Source of the DNA: Promethearchaeota archaeon
GTDB lineage: Archaea > Asgardarchaeota > Lokiarchaeia > Sigynarchaeales > SOKP01
Assembly (NCBI GenBank): GCA_016839425.1
Contig: JAEOUI010000040.1
Coordinates: 1-23,720 of the forward strand
Length of the DNA: 23,720 nt
Direction: 5' to 3'
The notes beneath the pieces were generated by a model. That model saw nothing but the letters and a program-made list of their open reading frames with translations. It made no database searches and had not been told where the DNA came from. Both the position numbers and the translations under genes were made by a program. Of this stretch, positions 7,835 through 15,486 are shown piece by piece (the stretch's first letter is position 1; each line of letters begins with the position of its first letter).

Positions 7835-8040
7835 TATTGCACCTCATTTGGAGTAAGAGAAACCGATCTGATTAGATACGCAACGCTTAATGTGAAAGAT
7901 AGGCCAGTCAATATCCCAATAATAAAATCAATTATAGAAATGTTTGAACCTATTTTTTCTAAAAAAAAACTGAAAGATAGGCAAATTAAAACCATACCTA
8001 ACATCATTTCCATTCCTTTTCTATTTCGTTTTAATAACAT
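7834..8040 (-). CDS. Small two-helix membrane protein, first gene of exporter operon
   Basis: This is a 68-residue protein with a basic start (MLLKRNRKGMEMM) and two hydrophobic helices, MLGMVLICLSFSFFLEKIG and IIDFIIGILTGLSFTLSVAYLI. I chose the ATG at 8040 because an AGAGGT SD lies 8 nt before it. The frame stays open upstream to an ATG at 8142, but that stretch consists of overlapping inverted repeats and has no SD, so it looks like leader. The stop codon overlaps the ATA candidate start of the ABC ATPase by one base. Function is unknown. By position it could be an accessory subunit of the exporter. Confidence 0.65.
   Translation of the reverse strand: MLLKRNRKGMEMMLGMVLICLSFSFFLEKIGSNISIIDFIIGILTGLSFTLSVAYLIRSVSLTPNEVQ
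7840..7845 (-). promoter_or_regulatory. Strong SD (GAGGTG) before an ATA candidate start of the ABC ATPase
   Basis: GAGGTG on the minus strand ends 5 nt before the in-frame ATA at 7834-7832. It lies at the very end of the preceding small gene. No ATG, GTG or TTG occurs at a usable distance in the ATPase frame; the TTG at 7795 is 44 nt away. This site therefore decides the start. Confidence 0.55.
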
Positions 8041-8065
8041 TTTATTTTTACCTCTGATAGCTTCA

Positions 8066-8147
8066 ACTTTGCTTCGCAAAGTGCTTTGCTTATGGATCAA
8101 TAAGTGAACTGGATATTTAAAGATTTTGATCTTGCAAAGCACTCTGC
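8066..8147 (-). repeat. Cluster of GCAAAG/CTTTGC inverted repeats in the exporter operon leader
   Basis: ACTTTGC (8066-8072) pairs with GCAAAGT (8076-8082) around a 3-nt loop. GTGCTTTGC (8081-8089) pairs with GCAAAGCAC (8134-8142) across 44 nt. GCAAAG/CTTTGC at 8076-8089 is itself a near-palindrome. All lie just upstream of the SD of the first operon gene. The transcript could therefore switch between alternative hairpins, or the sites could be operators for the operon's winged-helix protein. No known riboswitch class is recognised. Confidence 0.5.
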
Positions 8148-8197
8148 GACACAGTGCATAAATCGTTAATTAATAAAATAATAACGATTAAAAACAT

Positions 8198-9847
8198 CTA
8201 AAACATCCTTGTACCGTTGGCGGAATATAATAATGTTAATACTAAAGCGTCAGAAACATAGATTTTAACACCTGGGACAAGCTCAGGAGGTCCCGATTGT
8301 TTAATTCGAGGAATGCCATACGGAAGCAAGGGGAACCATTGATAATTGTATTGAGAATCGAAGGGATCGTTCAGATCCCTGAAGAAAATTCCATATATGG
8401 GGCGTCCCAAAAATTCAGCAGAATTTGCGTTAACATCACCAGTAAAATATTCCATTTCAAGTATGAATTCCACCCAATATCCCAAATGATAATCCGGAAT
8501 GAATATTACCCCCGTCTGATCTACTGAGCCGTTTTCAATGAATTTGGAGCGTATTTCTCTCAATCCAGTATATTCATTCTCGGAAATAAAGGGCCCCATT
8601 TTAGGAAAGATGGATATCGTGGTTATCATATTAGATATAACGCAAAAAATCGCAAGGAACGCAATGATTCCTTTTCTCATATTTGTTCGATCGGACTTGT
8701 ATTTTTTTAAGAGAAACTGATCAACATATTTTATTCCAAGCGGGATTATGAGTCCTAAGGGTAAGAAGGCTAAGAGTAAAAATCGATCAACCCATTTTGT
8801 GGGTAATAATATCAAAACGATTAATAGAACAAATAGCGTGAGGTATTGAAATGCTAAGAAGGTTTCTTTCCTTATTGTATTATCCTCCATCCTCGCTTTT
8901 TTTTTAAGTCCATTATAAAGATAATGGAGTATCGCTAGCAATCCAACGATGAATGGAAATGTCACGAATACTAATATTGCTTGAAGAACAGGAAATTTAC
9001 TAGAAGAGGACAAGGAAAGCAAGGAACTTGCAAAATTTAAAATGCGTTCTAACTGGGCATCAGGGAAAAAATTAATAAGAATAAAGAATCCAGCAAGTCC
9101 AACTACTATTAATAACAATAATATTATTAATTCTAATTTAGGTATTGAACGGGTCTTGAACCATCGAAAAATCAAATTAAAGAAGTACAATGCGGGAAAC
9201 AACACTATGACTAAGCCCGCAGTATAGACATGCGTGAATATGGCACAGACCAAAGATAAAATCGACAAAACACCGTATTTCCTCCATTTCCGAATGTCTT
9301 CAAACCATCTCACGCTGAAATACAAATAGCAGAGCACGAAAAAAATTCCTGCAAGGTTTTGCATGAAATCTTCGACCATTCGAAATACATATACATTTAA
9401 AGTAATTAAAATCGCAGATAAGAAAGCGGGGATCTTACTTTCAATATTGACTTTTTTTGTAAATGTCTCCGTTAAGAAAAAAGTGGGAATTGCCATTAAA
9501 GAAGATATTAAAGCCATTCCAATTTTAATTCCTAAAAAAGAACCTATATACGGATCTCCAGAAAAAAAAGTAGTTAATACTACGAAGGGAGCAAGATAAT
9601 AATACACGAGAGGAGCATCGTCACTATCCGGAACCCCCGATTGAAGAATGTGTCGAACTTGTATGTCATAAAACGGTCCATCGGGACCATAGGATATTGG
9701 AAATGTTGTAAGAGAAATCATAAATAGTATAAAGGCGATAATAACTATAAGTAATAATCCAATGTAATGATTGTTTTTCTTAATAAAGAGCCTTAGATCA
9801 AATTTTGTAAATTCTTCGCTTTTTTGATTGCTTAAAATTTCGGATAT
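8198..9847 (-). CDS. GT-C type membrane glycosyltransferase-like protein
   Basis: This is a polytopic protein with about twelve membrane helices. The acidic motif YGPDGPFYDIQ just after the first helix is typical of GT-C enzymes (PMT/ArnT/oligosaccharyltransferase type) that use lipid-linked sugars, where an Asp in the first external loop is catalytic. No long soluble C-terminal domain is present. The first canonical codon is ATG at 9721 (507 aa), but this begins in the middle of the first hydrophobic helix. In frame upstream are a basic/acidic cytosolic segment and the missing half helix (HYIGLLLIVIIAFILF). An AAGGAG SD followed by 6 nt and ATA at 9847 would give 549 aa. I take that as the likely extent. 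The donor and acceptor are unknown. It sits between the ubiquitin-like gene and the exporter operon, and links to either are unproven. Confidence 0.8.
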   Translation of the reverse strand: MSEILSNQKSEEFTKFDLRLFIKKNNHYIGLLLIVIIAFILFMISLTTFPISYGPDGPFYDIQVRHILQSGVPDSDDAPLVYYYLAPFVVLTTFFSGDPYIGSFLGIKIGMALISSLMAIPTFFLTETFTKKVNIESKIPAFLSAILITLNVYVFRMVEDFMQNLAGIFFVLCYLYFSVRWFEDIRKWRKYGVLSILSLVCAIFTHVYTAGLVIVLFPALYFFNLIFRWFKTRSIPKLELIILLLLIVVGLAGFFILINFFPDAQLERILNFASSLLSLSSSSKFPVLQAILVFVTFPFIVGLLAILHYLYNGLKKKARMEDNTIRKETFLAFQYLTLFVLLIVLILLPTKWVDRFLLLAFLPLGLIIPLGIKYVDQFLLKKYKSDRTNMRKGIIAFLAIFCVISNMITTISIFPKMGPFISENEYTGLREIRSKFIENGSVDQTGVIFIPDYHLGYWVEFILEMEYFTGDVNANSAEFLGRPIYGIFFRDLNDPFDSQYNYQWFPLLPYGIPRIKQSGPPELVPGVKIYVSDALVLTLLYSANGTRMF

Positions 9848-9853
9848 CTTGAT

Positions 9854-9859
9854 CTCCTT
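9854..9859 (-). promoter_or_regulatory. Strong SD (AAGGAG) before an ATA candidate start of the GT-C gene
   Basis: AAGGAG on the minus strand lies 6 nt before ATA (9847-9845). Between there and ATG 9721 the reading frame has no ATG, GTG or TTG over 42 codons, yet the encoded segment completes the first membrane helix. The site has no other gene to serve. Confidence 0.55.
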
Positions 9860-10024
9860 TAATGCATTAAATAGTCTTAAATGACGATGTTAATAGGCAA
9901 TATGCGATTTTAATTAAAATTTATCTATAAAATTTATAATCATAATTAATGATTTCTAGCTTTTCAAATCAGATAATAATTTTAAAAAATAAAAAGAAAA
10001 GATTTAAAAAAATTTTTTAATCTT

Positions 10025-10279
10025 TTAGCTACCGCCAGCTTGTGTAGCCATTACCGTTATGACGTCCTTTTTAGGATGAATTCCAATTTTTGCGAATTTC
10101 AATGTGTCTGGTAATACTTTCCCCTTAAAAATAAATTGTATGGCTAAGATTGGATTCAGCTTGTATTGCTTTTGGACGTCTTTCTTTATTTCTGCTATGG
10201 AGTGATTTGGATCTACTTCAATTAACTTGATTGCTTGATCAGGAGGGACTCCAGTTAACCTAAATCGATATTGTGTCAT
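10025..10279 (-). CDS. Ubiquitin-like protein with C-terminal Gly-Gly-Ser
   Basis: This 84-residue protein is a single beta-grasp fold of ubiquitin type. The strands are YRFRLTGV and IKLIEVDP, and the central helix is SIAEIKKDVQKQYK. The block IQFIFKGKVLPDTLKFAKIGI matches the ubiquitin region [21 protein letters not shown], so Lys54 corresponds to Lys48 of ubiquitin and Lys32 to Lys27. The chain ends ATQAGGS, one residue beyond the Gly-Gly. Ubiquitin-family modifiers with such tails need trimming by a protease (JAMM/Rpn11-like in archaea) before E1 activation, so this is probably a precursor. No E1, E2, RING or JAMM gene is in the window. Asgard ubiquitin systems are known, but this copy is unlinked here. 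A minus-strand coiled-coil microprotein lies upstream. A non-modifier, purely fold-sharing role is possible. Confidence 0.85.
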   Translation of the reverse strand: MTQYRFRLTGVPPDQAIKLIEVDPNHSIAEIKKDVQKQYKLNPILAIQFIFKGKVLPDTLKFAKIGIHPKKDVITVMATQAGGS

Positions 10280-10353
10280 GCTTTATCACATTCTCATAAA
10301 AATTATGTTTGTGTATATTAAAAGAATGATAAAATTCCTAATTAAGGATTGTC

Positions 10354-10369
10354 GTACGATTTCTCGTAC
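10354..10369 (-). promoter_or_regulatory. Hairpin with GAAA (GNRA) loop in the leader of the ubiquitin-like gene
   Basis: In minus-strand RNA, GUACGA-GAAA-UCGUAC forms a 6-bp stem closed by a GNRA tetraloop, 75 nt upstream of the ubiquitin-like start. A second hairpin (GCATTT/AAATGC, 10376-10393) lies between it and the stop of the coiled-coil gene. Possible roles are a processing or termination element between the two genes, or a leader structure. No known RNA family is recognised. Confidence 0.4.
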
Positions 10370-10401
10370 CATAGTGCATTTGCTTTAAAATGCTTTTTCT
10401 T

Positions 10402-10548
10402 CTAGAATTTGAAGGGTTCGGGAGGTCCAGGAAAGGGAGGTCTTCCTCGAATCATTCTTTCAATTGATGCGATCCGGCGTTCCAAATCCGTTAGCCTTTT
10501 CTCCATATCATTGAGCTTCTCTAACAAATTCACATTATTAATTGTCAT
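10402..10548 (-). CDS. 48-residue coiled-coil microprotein
   Basis: A short ORF of 48 residues starts with ATG at 10548. Residues about 8-34 (LLEKLNDMEKRLTDLERRIASIERMIRG) show leucine/isoleucine heptads, followed by a proline-rich tail (RPPFPGPPEPFKF). This regular amphipathic pattern is unlikely in random AT-rich sequence and argues for a real gene. No clear SD is seen. It lies upstream of the ubiquitin-like gene on the same strand, with a hairpin-bearing 122-nt gap. The coiled coil suggests oligomerisation or binding to a partner; the function is not known. Confidence 0.6.
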   Translation of the reverse strand: MTINNVNLLEKLNDMEKRLTDLERRIASIERMIRGRPPFPGPPEPFKF

Positions 10549-10697
10549 TTTAGTCTTTATTTGGGTTCATTATTTATTTCAAAAACATATTTTAACATGT
10601 CTAATATGGAATAAAGGAATTTAATTTGATAAATACCACTCAATAATTCTTTGGTATGATGTTTGCTTTAAATAATCAATTCGAACTAGAGTATAAG

Positions 10698-10710
10698 TTT
10701 ATAATATAAA
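10698..10710 (+). promoter_or_regulatory. TATA element of the winged-helix/zinc-ribbon regulator gene
   Basis: TTTATAATATAAA lies about 20-30 nt before the ATG at 10728, with no SD in between. This spacing fits an archaeal TATA box serving a leaderless or nearly leaderless mRNA. Confidence 0.45.
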
Positions 10711-10727
10711 ATAACTATATATACATT

Positions 10728-12116
10728 ATGACTACTTCGTCAATAAATAGCGATTTTAAGAAGAAAATACGAGAATTAATGAAAGAGAAGGACAATAGTG
10801 AGAAGATCTTACTCGTTTTAAAATATCTGGGGCCTCAAAAGTTTACAGATTTGGAGCGTCATTGCGAAATTAGTCGTTCAACCGTATCAAAGTACATTAA
10901 ATTGAATATCGGACAAAAAAACATCGAGAAAAAAATATTTTCTAAGGGAAAAATCAATGAACCCCGATATTTCATTACAAATCGAGGCTTGAGGCTAATT
11001 GAAGAAAAATCCGCCATAGAAAGTGAGGATTTATTTTATATTAACACGCTTAACGAAAATTTGTCGCGTTTAACAAATTTAATCGAATTTTACAGGGATA
11101 TTGGCATTCCAGAGACATTGTACTTTCAAATAATTCATATCATTGTAAAAATCGGAGATAGGTTCTTTTTAATAGAACAAAATCATGACCTTTACTACAC
11201 TCTCTTTTATATATTCTTTAATTCAATTCTGGGGCAAGGGGTATTTGCTGAAAAATATTGGAATATAGGCGAAAAAGTTCAGGATCGACAAAAAAAAGAA
11301 AATTTTTCTGGATATAAATTAAATAAATCAGAATTCATAGAATTCTTCAAGCTAAAACCGTATAAAATCGACTATTTTATCGATAAGATCATGACACATC
11401 AATTGGGTTTCTACATGTTTAACAGGGAAAAAGAAGGAAGTGAGGATGCTTTTTTCTTTCACGAAGAAGACTTGCTTGGGACGACAGTAATGGCGCTAAT
11501 TAGAGATGCCGTTATTGAGGGCATCATTCACCGTAATATCATTAGTAATAGGGATATCTACGATTTAGACGCCATATCTGAGGAGATCGTTGGAAAATTA
11601 AAAGATATGGGCTTGATCTGGGATGCAATAAGTGATGAATTTGAAATGATGGTTCAAAAATTATTTGTTAAAACTGCAAAAGATATGGGCGTTTCAAACA
11701 CATTCCTCATGGATTTCATAATTCAATCAAAAAAAATGACTCAATCAAAAGAAGGGAAAAATGCACTTATCAAAATTGCTGAAGGATCTGAGGATTGGGA
11801 AGATCTCAACTTAATATCAATAACAGAAACTAAGGAAAGTGGTTTTACAGAAACACCTACAATATCTGGTTTTTGTCCCAATTGCGGAAAGACCATATCA
11901 AAAATAGATTTAATCTCAAACACATGTCCAAGGTGCGAAAATTCATTTGAATCGTCAATTCTAATAAAAGATCACGATAAAGCAAGCGAAAAATTTGCTG
12001 AATATAAGGAAATTATTGTTGAAAGTAAAAAAGACTCTCTTGTTAAATGTCCTAAATGTGAATATCAATGCGAATCGAGTTGGTTAAAATGCCCTATTTG
12101 TGGAGAGGATATATAA
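10728..12116 (+). CDS. Winged-helix protein with two C-terminal zinc ribbons
   Basis: In this 462-residue protein, residues about 22-80 form a winged helix (ILLVLKYLGPQKFTDLERHCEISRSTVSKYIKLNIGQKNIEKK), followed by the wing and TNRGLRLIEEKS. A long, mostly helical middle of about 280 residues is unrecognised. The C-terminus has two zinc-ribbon-like modules with ligands C383/C386/C400/C403 and C441/C444/C455/C458. A helical spacer of about 37 residues separates them. DNA binding at the front and zinc ribbons at the back suggest a transcription regulator whose middle region senses or oligomerises. It is monocistronic and converges on nadA. The middle domain, which carries many acidic residues and aromatics, resembles nothing I can name. 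Confidence 0.8.
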   Translation: MTTSSINSDFKKKIRELMKEKDNSEKILLVLKYLGPQKFTDLERHCEISRSTVSKYIKLNIGQKNIEKKIFSKGKINEPRYFITNRGLRLIEEKSAIESEDLFYINTLNENLSRLTNLIEFYRDIGIPETLYFQIIHIIVKIGDRFFLIEQNHDLYYTLFYIFFNSILGQGVFAEKYWNIGEKVQDRQKKENFSGYKLNKSEFIEFFKLKPYKIDYFIDKIMTHQLGFYMFNREKEGSEDAFFFHEEDLLGTTVMALIRDAVIEGIIHRNIISNRDIYDLDAISEEIVGKLKDMGLIWDAISDEFEMMVQKLFVKTAKDMGVSNTFLMDFIIQSKKMTQSKEGKNALIKIAEGSEDWEDLNLISITETKESGFTETPTISGFCPNCGKTISKIDLISNTCPRCENSFESSILIKDHDKASEKFAEYKEIIVESKKDSLVKCPKCEYQCESSWLKCPICGEDI

Positions 12117-12163
12117 ACATTATTATAATTATTATTCAAGTTTATTGAGTGATTTAATCGCAT

Positions 12164-12194
12164 AATATTCTTAAATAGGGACTTCAAGAATATT
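12164..12194. terminator. 9-bp inverted repeat between convergent genes
   Basis: AATATTCTT (12164-12172) and AAGAATATT (12186-12194) form a perfect 9-bp stem with a 13-nt loop. The right arm covers the last codons of nadA, whose stop codon is at 12186-12184. It sits exactly between two convergent genes and could end both transcripts. Confidence 0.45.
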
Positions 12195-13128
12195 CAAGCA
12201 TCCGATCTAATGGGACGATAGCCCGTTTAGCCACTTCTTTAGGTACTTTCACTTCGAAGCTAACATCGTCAAGATTGTTTAAGACATATTCGAGCATTTC
12301 GATTGAATGTTTTTTCATATTATAGCATACAAGTTTATCACTAGCTAAATAATATTTTTTTTCCGGTATGTCCTCCATCATTCGTTCTAATAACCCTATT
12401 TCCGTTCCAATGATAAATTCATTTACTTTTTTAGGGCTTTCCTTGACGAAATTATACATTTGAGCGGTAGAACCGACGATATCTGCCATTTCTCTAACAT
12501 TTCTTACACATTCAGGATGGACTAAAATCATTGCGTTGGGATGTTCTTGTTTTGCCCGGAGCAAATCTTCTTTTATAACTTGCGAATGAACTATGCAGTT
12601 ACCATTTTCGGGCATTTTTATCAGGTTTATCTCACTTTCTTGTTCTACAAAATCAGCGAGGTTTGCGTCAGGACCAAATAGGATCGTTTTCGAAGGATCT
12701 CTTTCATGTGCTTTTTTTACAATCTTAACCGCATTTGAAGAAGTGCAACAAATATCAGATTCGGCCTTTACTGAAGCAGTACTGTTAACATAGGTTATTA
12801 CTTGGGAGTTAGGGTATTTCTTTCTGTAGGATTTTACCATTTCAGCGTCAAGGTATGCCGCCATTGGACAAAGAGATTCTGGATGAGAAATTAAAACGCG
12901 TTTATCTTGATTTAATATAGATGCGGTTTCTGCCATAAATTTTACTCCCGCAAACACTATAATTTCGCTAGAAACTTTTTCTTTAGCAATTCGAGATAAT
13001 CCCAAAGAATCCCCCAAATAATCGGCCACTTGTTGAATTTCTATGGGTTGATAATAATGGGCTAAGATGGTTACATCGTTTTTCTTTTTCAAGCGTTCTA
13101 TCTTTTTCTGCGTTTCGCTTACTGTCAA
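12184..13128 (-). CDS. nadA: Quinolinate synthase A
   Basis: NadA condenses iminoaspartate with dihydroxyacetone phosphate to quinolinate in de novo NAD synthesis, using a [4Fe-4S] cluster. The 314-residue length is normal for the family. The N-terminal VTILAHYYQPIEIQQVADYLGDSLGLS is diagnostic. The cluster ligands expected from the family are C87 (ESLCPMA), C178 (GNCIVH) and C268 (KLVCYNMKK). Also present are the conserved CTSSNA block (128-133) and HPEC (204-207). The start is TTG at 13128, the only usual start codon after an in-frame TGA nine bases upstream. There is no SD. No nadB, nadC or aspartate dehydrogenase gene is adjacent, so it is a lone pathway gene here. Confidence 0.95.
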   Translation of the reverse strand: MTVSETQKKIERLKKKNDVTILAHYYQPIEIQQVADYLGDSLGLSRIAKEKVSSEIIVFAGVKFMAETASILNQDKRVLISHPESLCPMAAYLDAEMVKSYRKKYPNSQVITYVNSTASVKAESDICCTSSNAVKIVKKAHERDPSKTILFGPDANLADFVEQESEINLIKMPENGNCIVHSQVIKEDLLRAKQEHPNAMILVHPECVRNVREMADIVGSTAQMYNFVKESPKKVNEFIIGTEIGLLERMMEDIPEKKYYLASDKLVCYNMKKHSIEMLEYVLNNLDDVSFEVKVPKEVAKRAIVPLDRMLEYS

Positions 13129-13220
13129 GATGATTCAAAAACGAAATTTTAAAATCTATTAAGAGTATTAATCATAAAATATTTTAAAAGATAGTTGTTA
13201 TTAGTAATAGTTTTAAAAAT

Positions 13221-13970
13221 TCAGGATAATTCCTTAATTTTAGGAAGAAATACCATAAAATTGCTACCATGAGAATAGTCTCCGAGATTCCTATCCCGAA
13301 CCATTATTTTACCTTTAAGATTTTCGACGATTTCTTTAACGAGAGATAATCCTAATCCCATTCCCTTACCGCCTTTATCCTTAGAATTCCTCATAAAAAT
13401 AGCATCCTTTTTAGAATCAGGTACGCCAATTCCATTATCTATAAATTCTATTTTTGTATATTCAAGATTGTCACATCTATCATTAGATATTTTTACATCA
13501 ATTTTTATCTTATTCTTATCGTTATATTTTATCGCGTTTATCAAGATGTTTTCAAATACAATTTTTAATAGCTCTTCTGAATGGAATTCGATATTATTGA
13601 CCGTATTTTCAATTTTAATTGAAACATTATCAAGCTTGTATGCTTTAATAATAAAATCCTTTACATTATCTAATACTTTGTTTAATTTTATTATCTTTCC
13701 ATCAAACTTGATATTTTTAATTTTTTCTATTTTTTGTTTCGTCTTAAAGAGTTGATGTCCTCTCTTGATTTGTTCGTTAATAACTTCGAACAAATTTAGT
13801 ATTTCTGAATCATTATCGGGATTTTCAATATAATGTGAACATAATTCCGCAGACATGAATATTTTAGTAAATATCGTTTTCATATTGTGAATATAAATAT
13901 CCCCATATAACTCTCGTAAGGAATCGCTCAAAGAGTTTTTAAATTCTTTTTTTAGTTCTTGTACGATCAT
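13221..13970 (-). CDS. Sensor-less histidine kinase
   Basis: This 249-residue protein has only the kinase core. The H-box is IYIHNMKTIFTKI with the probable phospho-acceptor His28. The ATPase domain has the N-box FENILINAIKYND (N145), the D-box EFIDNGIGVPD (D178, G180, G182) and the G-box DKGGKGMGLGLSLVKEI (199-214). No PAS, HAMP or membrane segment is present, and an in-frame TGA lies just upstream of the ATG, so it is complete as read. It is the second of two kinases on this strand, 143 nt downstream of the MEDS kinase, but has its own promoter. No response regulator is encoded nearby. It could be a partner or anti-kinase for the neighbour (inference). Confidence 0.88.
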   Translation of the reverse strand: MIVQELKKEFKNSLSDSLRELYGDIYIHNMKTIFTKIFMSAELCSHYIENPDNDSEILNLFEVINEQIKRGHQLFKTKQKIEKIKNIKFDGKIIKLNKVLDNVKDFIIKAYKLDNVSIKIENTVNNIEFHSEELLKIVFENILINAIKYNDKNKIKIDVKISNDRCDNLEYTKIEFIDNGIGVPDSKKDAIFMRNSKDKGGKGMGLGLSLVKEIVENLKGKIMVRDRNLGDYSHGSNFMVFLPKIKELS

Positions 13971-13999
13971 TTTGTGTGTTCAGTCTTTTTTTATGGTTA

Positions 14000-14013
14000 T
14001 TTGTGTACACAAA
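14000..14013. promoter_or_regulatory. 14-bp perfect palindrome upstream of the sensor-less kinase
   Basis: TTTGTGTACACAAA is a perfect palindrome 30 nt upstream of the kinase ATG and about 35 nt downstream of its TATA box. It therefore falls in the region around or just after the predicted transcription start. Position and symmetry suggest a repressor operator. Confidence 0.45.
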
Positions 14014-14044
14014 AAGCTTTACATAAATATACAATTGCATTTTT

Positions 14045-14067
14045 GTATATATAAACTTTTAGTATAT
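14045..14067 (-). promoter_or_regulatory. BRE/TATA promoter of the sensor-less kinase, motif shared with the other kinase
   Basis: On the minus strand, ATATACTAAAAG precedes TTTATATA (14055-14048), a textbook archaeal BRE plus TATA box. The same ATATACTAAAA-TTTATAT arrangement occurs upstream of the MEDS kinase, at nearly the same distance from its start codon. That points to shared control of the two kinases. Confidence 0.6.
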
Positions 14068-14113
14068 TAAGAAATTTGATGCAAAAATTTAAAAGATCTA
14101 TTTTTTGCGCGTA

Positions 14114-15421
14114 TTATTTGACAGGAATGTAAATTTTAAAAAGAGTGCCTATATCGGGTTTGCTTTCCACTTCTATCCATCCTTCATATTTCTTTATGAT
14201 TTTTTTTACTAAAAATAATCCAAATCCAGTTCCTTTAGATCCTTTAGTAGTAAAAAAAGGTTCAAAGATCTTATCAATGAGTTCTTTAGGTATTCCTATG
14301 CCTGTATCTTTTATTGAGAGACATACATAGTTGTTTTTATTGGATTTAAGACTACTTCTCGTTTTCTCAATAGTGCTTGTCGAAATTACAATCTTCCCGC
14401 CTTGAGGCATTGCGTCTTTAGCATTTATTATCAAGTTTAACAAAATCTGTTCCATTTTTCCAGGATCAACTAAGACGCTTTGAATTTCAGGGTCTAGGTC
14501 TAACTCAATTTCAATTTCAGAAGTTTTATTCTGCTTGAAAAAGAGATTGACTAATTCTATACTCTTGATTATCAACTTATTGAGATTTATTTCTTGTATT
14601 TCTTCACATAAATGACATGAATCCCTATAAATACTATATAATTGTTGTACTAACCTCCGAGCGGAATTAGTCGATTCAATAATTTCAAAAAGATGTTCAG
14701 AAAGCTTGCTATTTTTGTTTTTCAAATCCATTAAGGCCATTTCTGCGTTGCCTTTAATAATCGTGAGCAAGTTATTAAAATCGTGAGCAACCCCATTTGA
14801 TACCACGCTAGCTTCTTTTAATTGCTTTTCAACTCTTTTATCCTCAATATTTTCAATGATTTCAAAAACATTATTGTTTTTGATAATAATCTTTTGGTAG
14901 GCGTTCGAAATGCTGAGAATTTCGGTCTTTCGAAACTTTGTTAATGGAAATAAAGAAAGAGTTATTATTTTTAAACTATCAATTAAAGAGTTAAAGCTTG
15001 TCATATATTCAATGAACTCGTCCATATCCTTTCTTTTCAACCATTTCATATTAATGATAATCCTGAGACCATCGTATCCTTTTTTAAGAGCTTGTTTTAG
15101 TTTTTCAGAATATGGTAAGTTATCAGGTTTAAAGCAGCCATTTTTCTTAAAAAAACAATCTTTATAAGAAAGGTGCTTTAATTGACCTTTTCTTAGCAAG
15201 TTTTTTGCGTTTGGTGATATATCTTTTAAGTGTCCTTCAAGTTCTGGTTGAGAGTTGATTAAAACGCATTGTTCATTTAAATCTAATCCTCGATTAAAAT
15301 AAGAATACATGAGATCCAACAAGTCCTGATCGTCCTTATAGAAATAACACAAATTCGTTCCTCGAGAGATCGTATCCAATAGGTTATTTCTACCGTTTTC
15401 AGATTCTGTTGTTATTGTCAT
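14114..15421 (-). CDS. MEDS-domain sensor histidine kinase
   Basis: This is a 435-residue soluble kinase. Residues about 15-175 match the MEDS (DcmR-like sensory) domain, starting with RGTNLCYFYKDDQDLLDLMYSYFNRGLDLNEQCVLI. This domain is found in archaeal and methylotroph sensors and in some KaiC-like proteins. DHp: NGVAHDFNNLLTIIKGNAEM with phospho-acceptor His213. ATPase: LLNLIINAKDAM (N333), IKDTGIGIPKE (D372), IFEPFFTTK (386-393), then GSKGTGFGLFLVKKI. All kinase boxes are intact, as in NtrB-like kinases. ATG start; there is no SD but a good TATA/BRE lies upstream. No response regulator is nearby, so the phosphorylation target is elsewhere. The MEDS ligand is not known. Confidence 0.92.
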   Translation of the reverse strand: MTITTESENGRNNLLDTISRGTNLCYFYKDDQDLLDLMYSYFNRGLDLNEQCVLINSQPELEGHLKDISPNAKNLLRKGQLKHLSYKDCFFKKNGCFKPDNLPYSEKLKQALKKGYDGLRIIINMKWLKRKDMDEFIEYMTSFNSLIDSLKIITLSLFPLTKFRKTEILSISNAYQKIIIKNNNVFEIIENIEDKRVEKQLKEASVVSNGVAHDFNNLLTIIKGNAEMALMDLKNKNSKLSEHLFEIIESTNSARRLVQQLYSIYRDSCHLCEEIQEINLNKLIIKSIELVNLFFKQNKTSEIEIELDLDPEIQSVLVDPGKMEQILLNLIINAKDAMPQGGKIVISTSTIEKTRSSLKSNKNNYVCLSIKDTGIGIPKELIDKIFEPFFTTKGSKGTGFGLFLVKKIIKKYEGWIEVESKPDIGTLFKIYIPVK

Positions 15422-15486
15422 GTTTTTTTATTACAAAAATATTATTTTTAACACAACTTGTCCCTAATACAAAGGTAAATTTTAGA

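Noticed and set aside
8041..8142. Longer N-terminus of the small two-helix protein from ATG 8142
   Set aside because: The stretch is made of inverted repeats and lacks an SD, while ATG 8040 has a good AGAGGT site.
10409..10624. Plus-strand 71-codon ORF
   Set aside because: It overlaps the minus-strand coiled-coil microprotein, whose heptad pattern is clearly the coding one.
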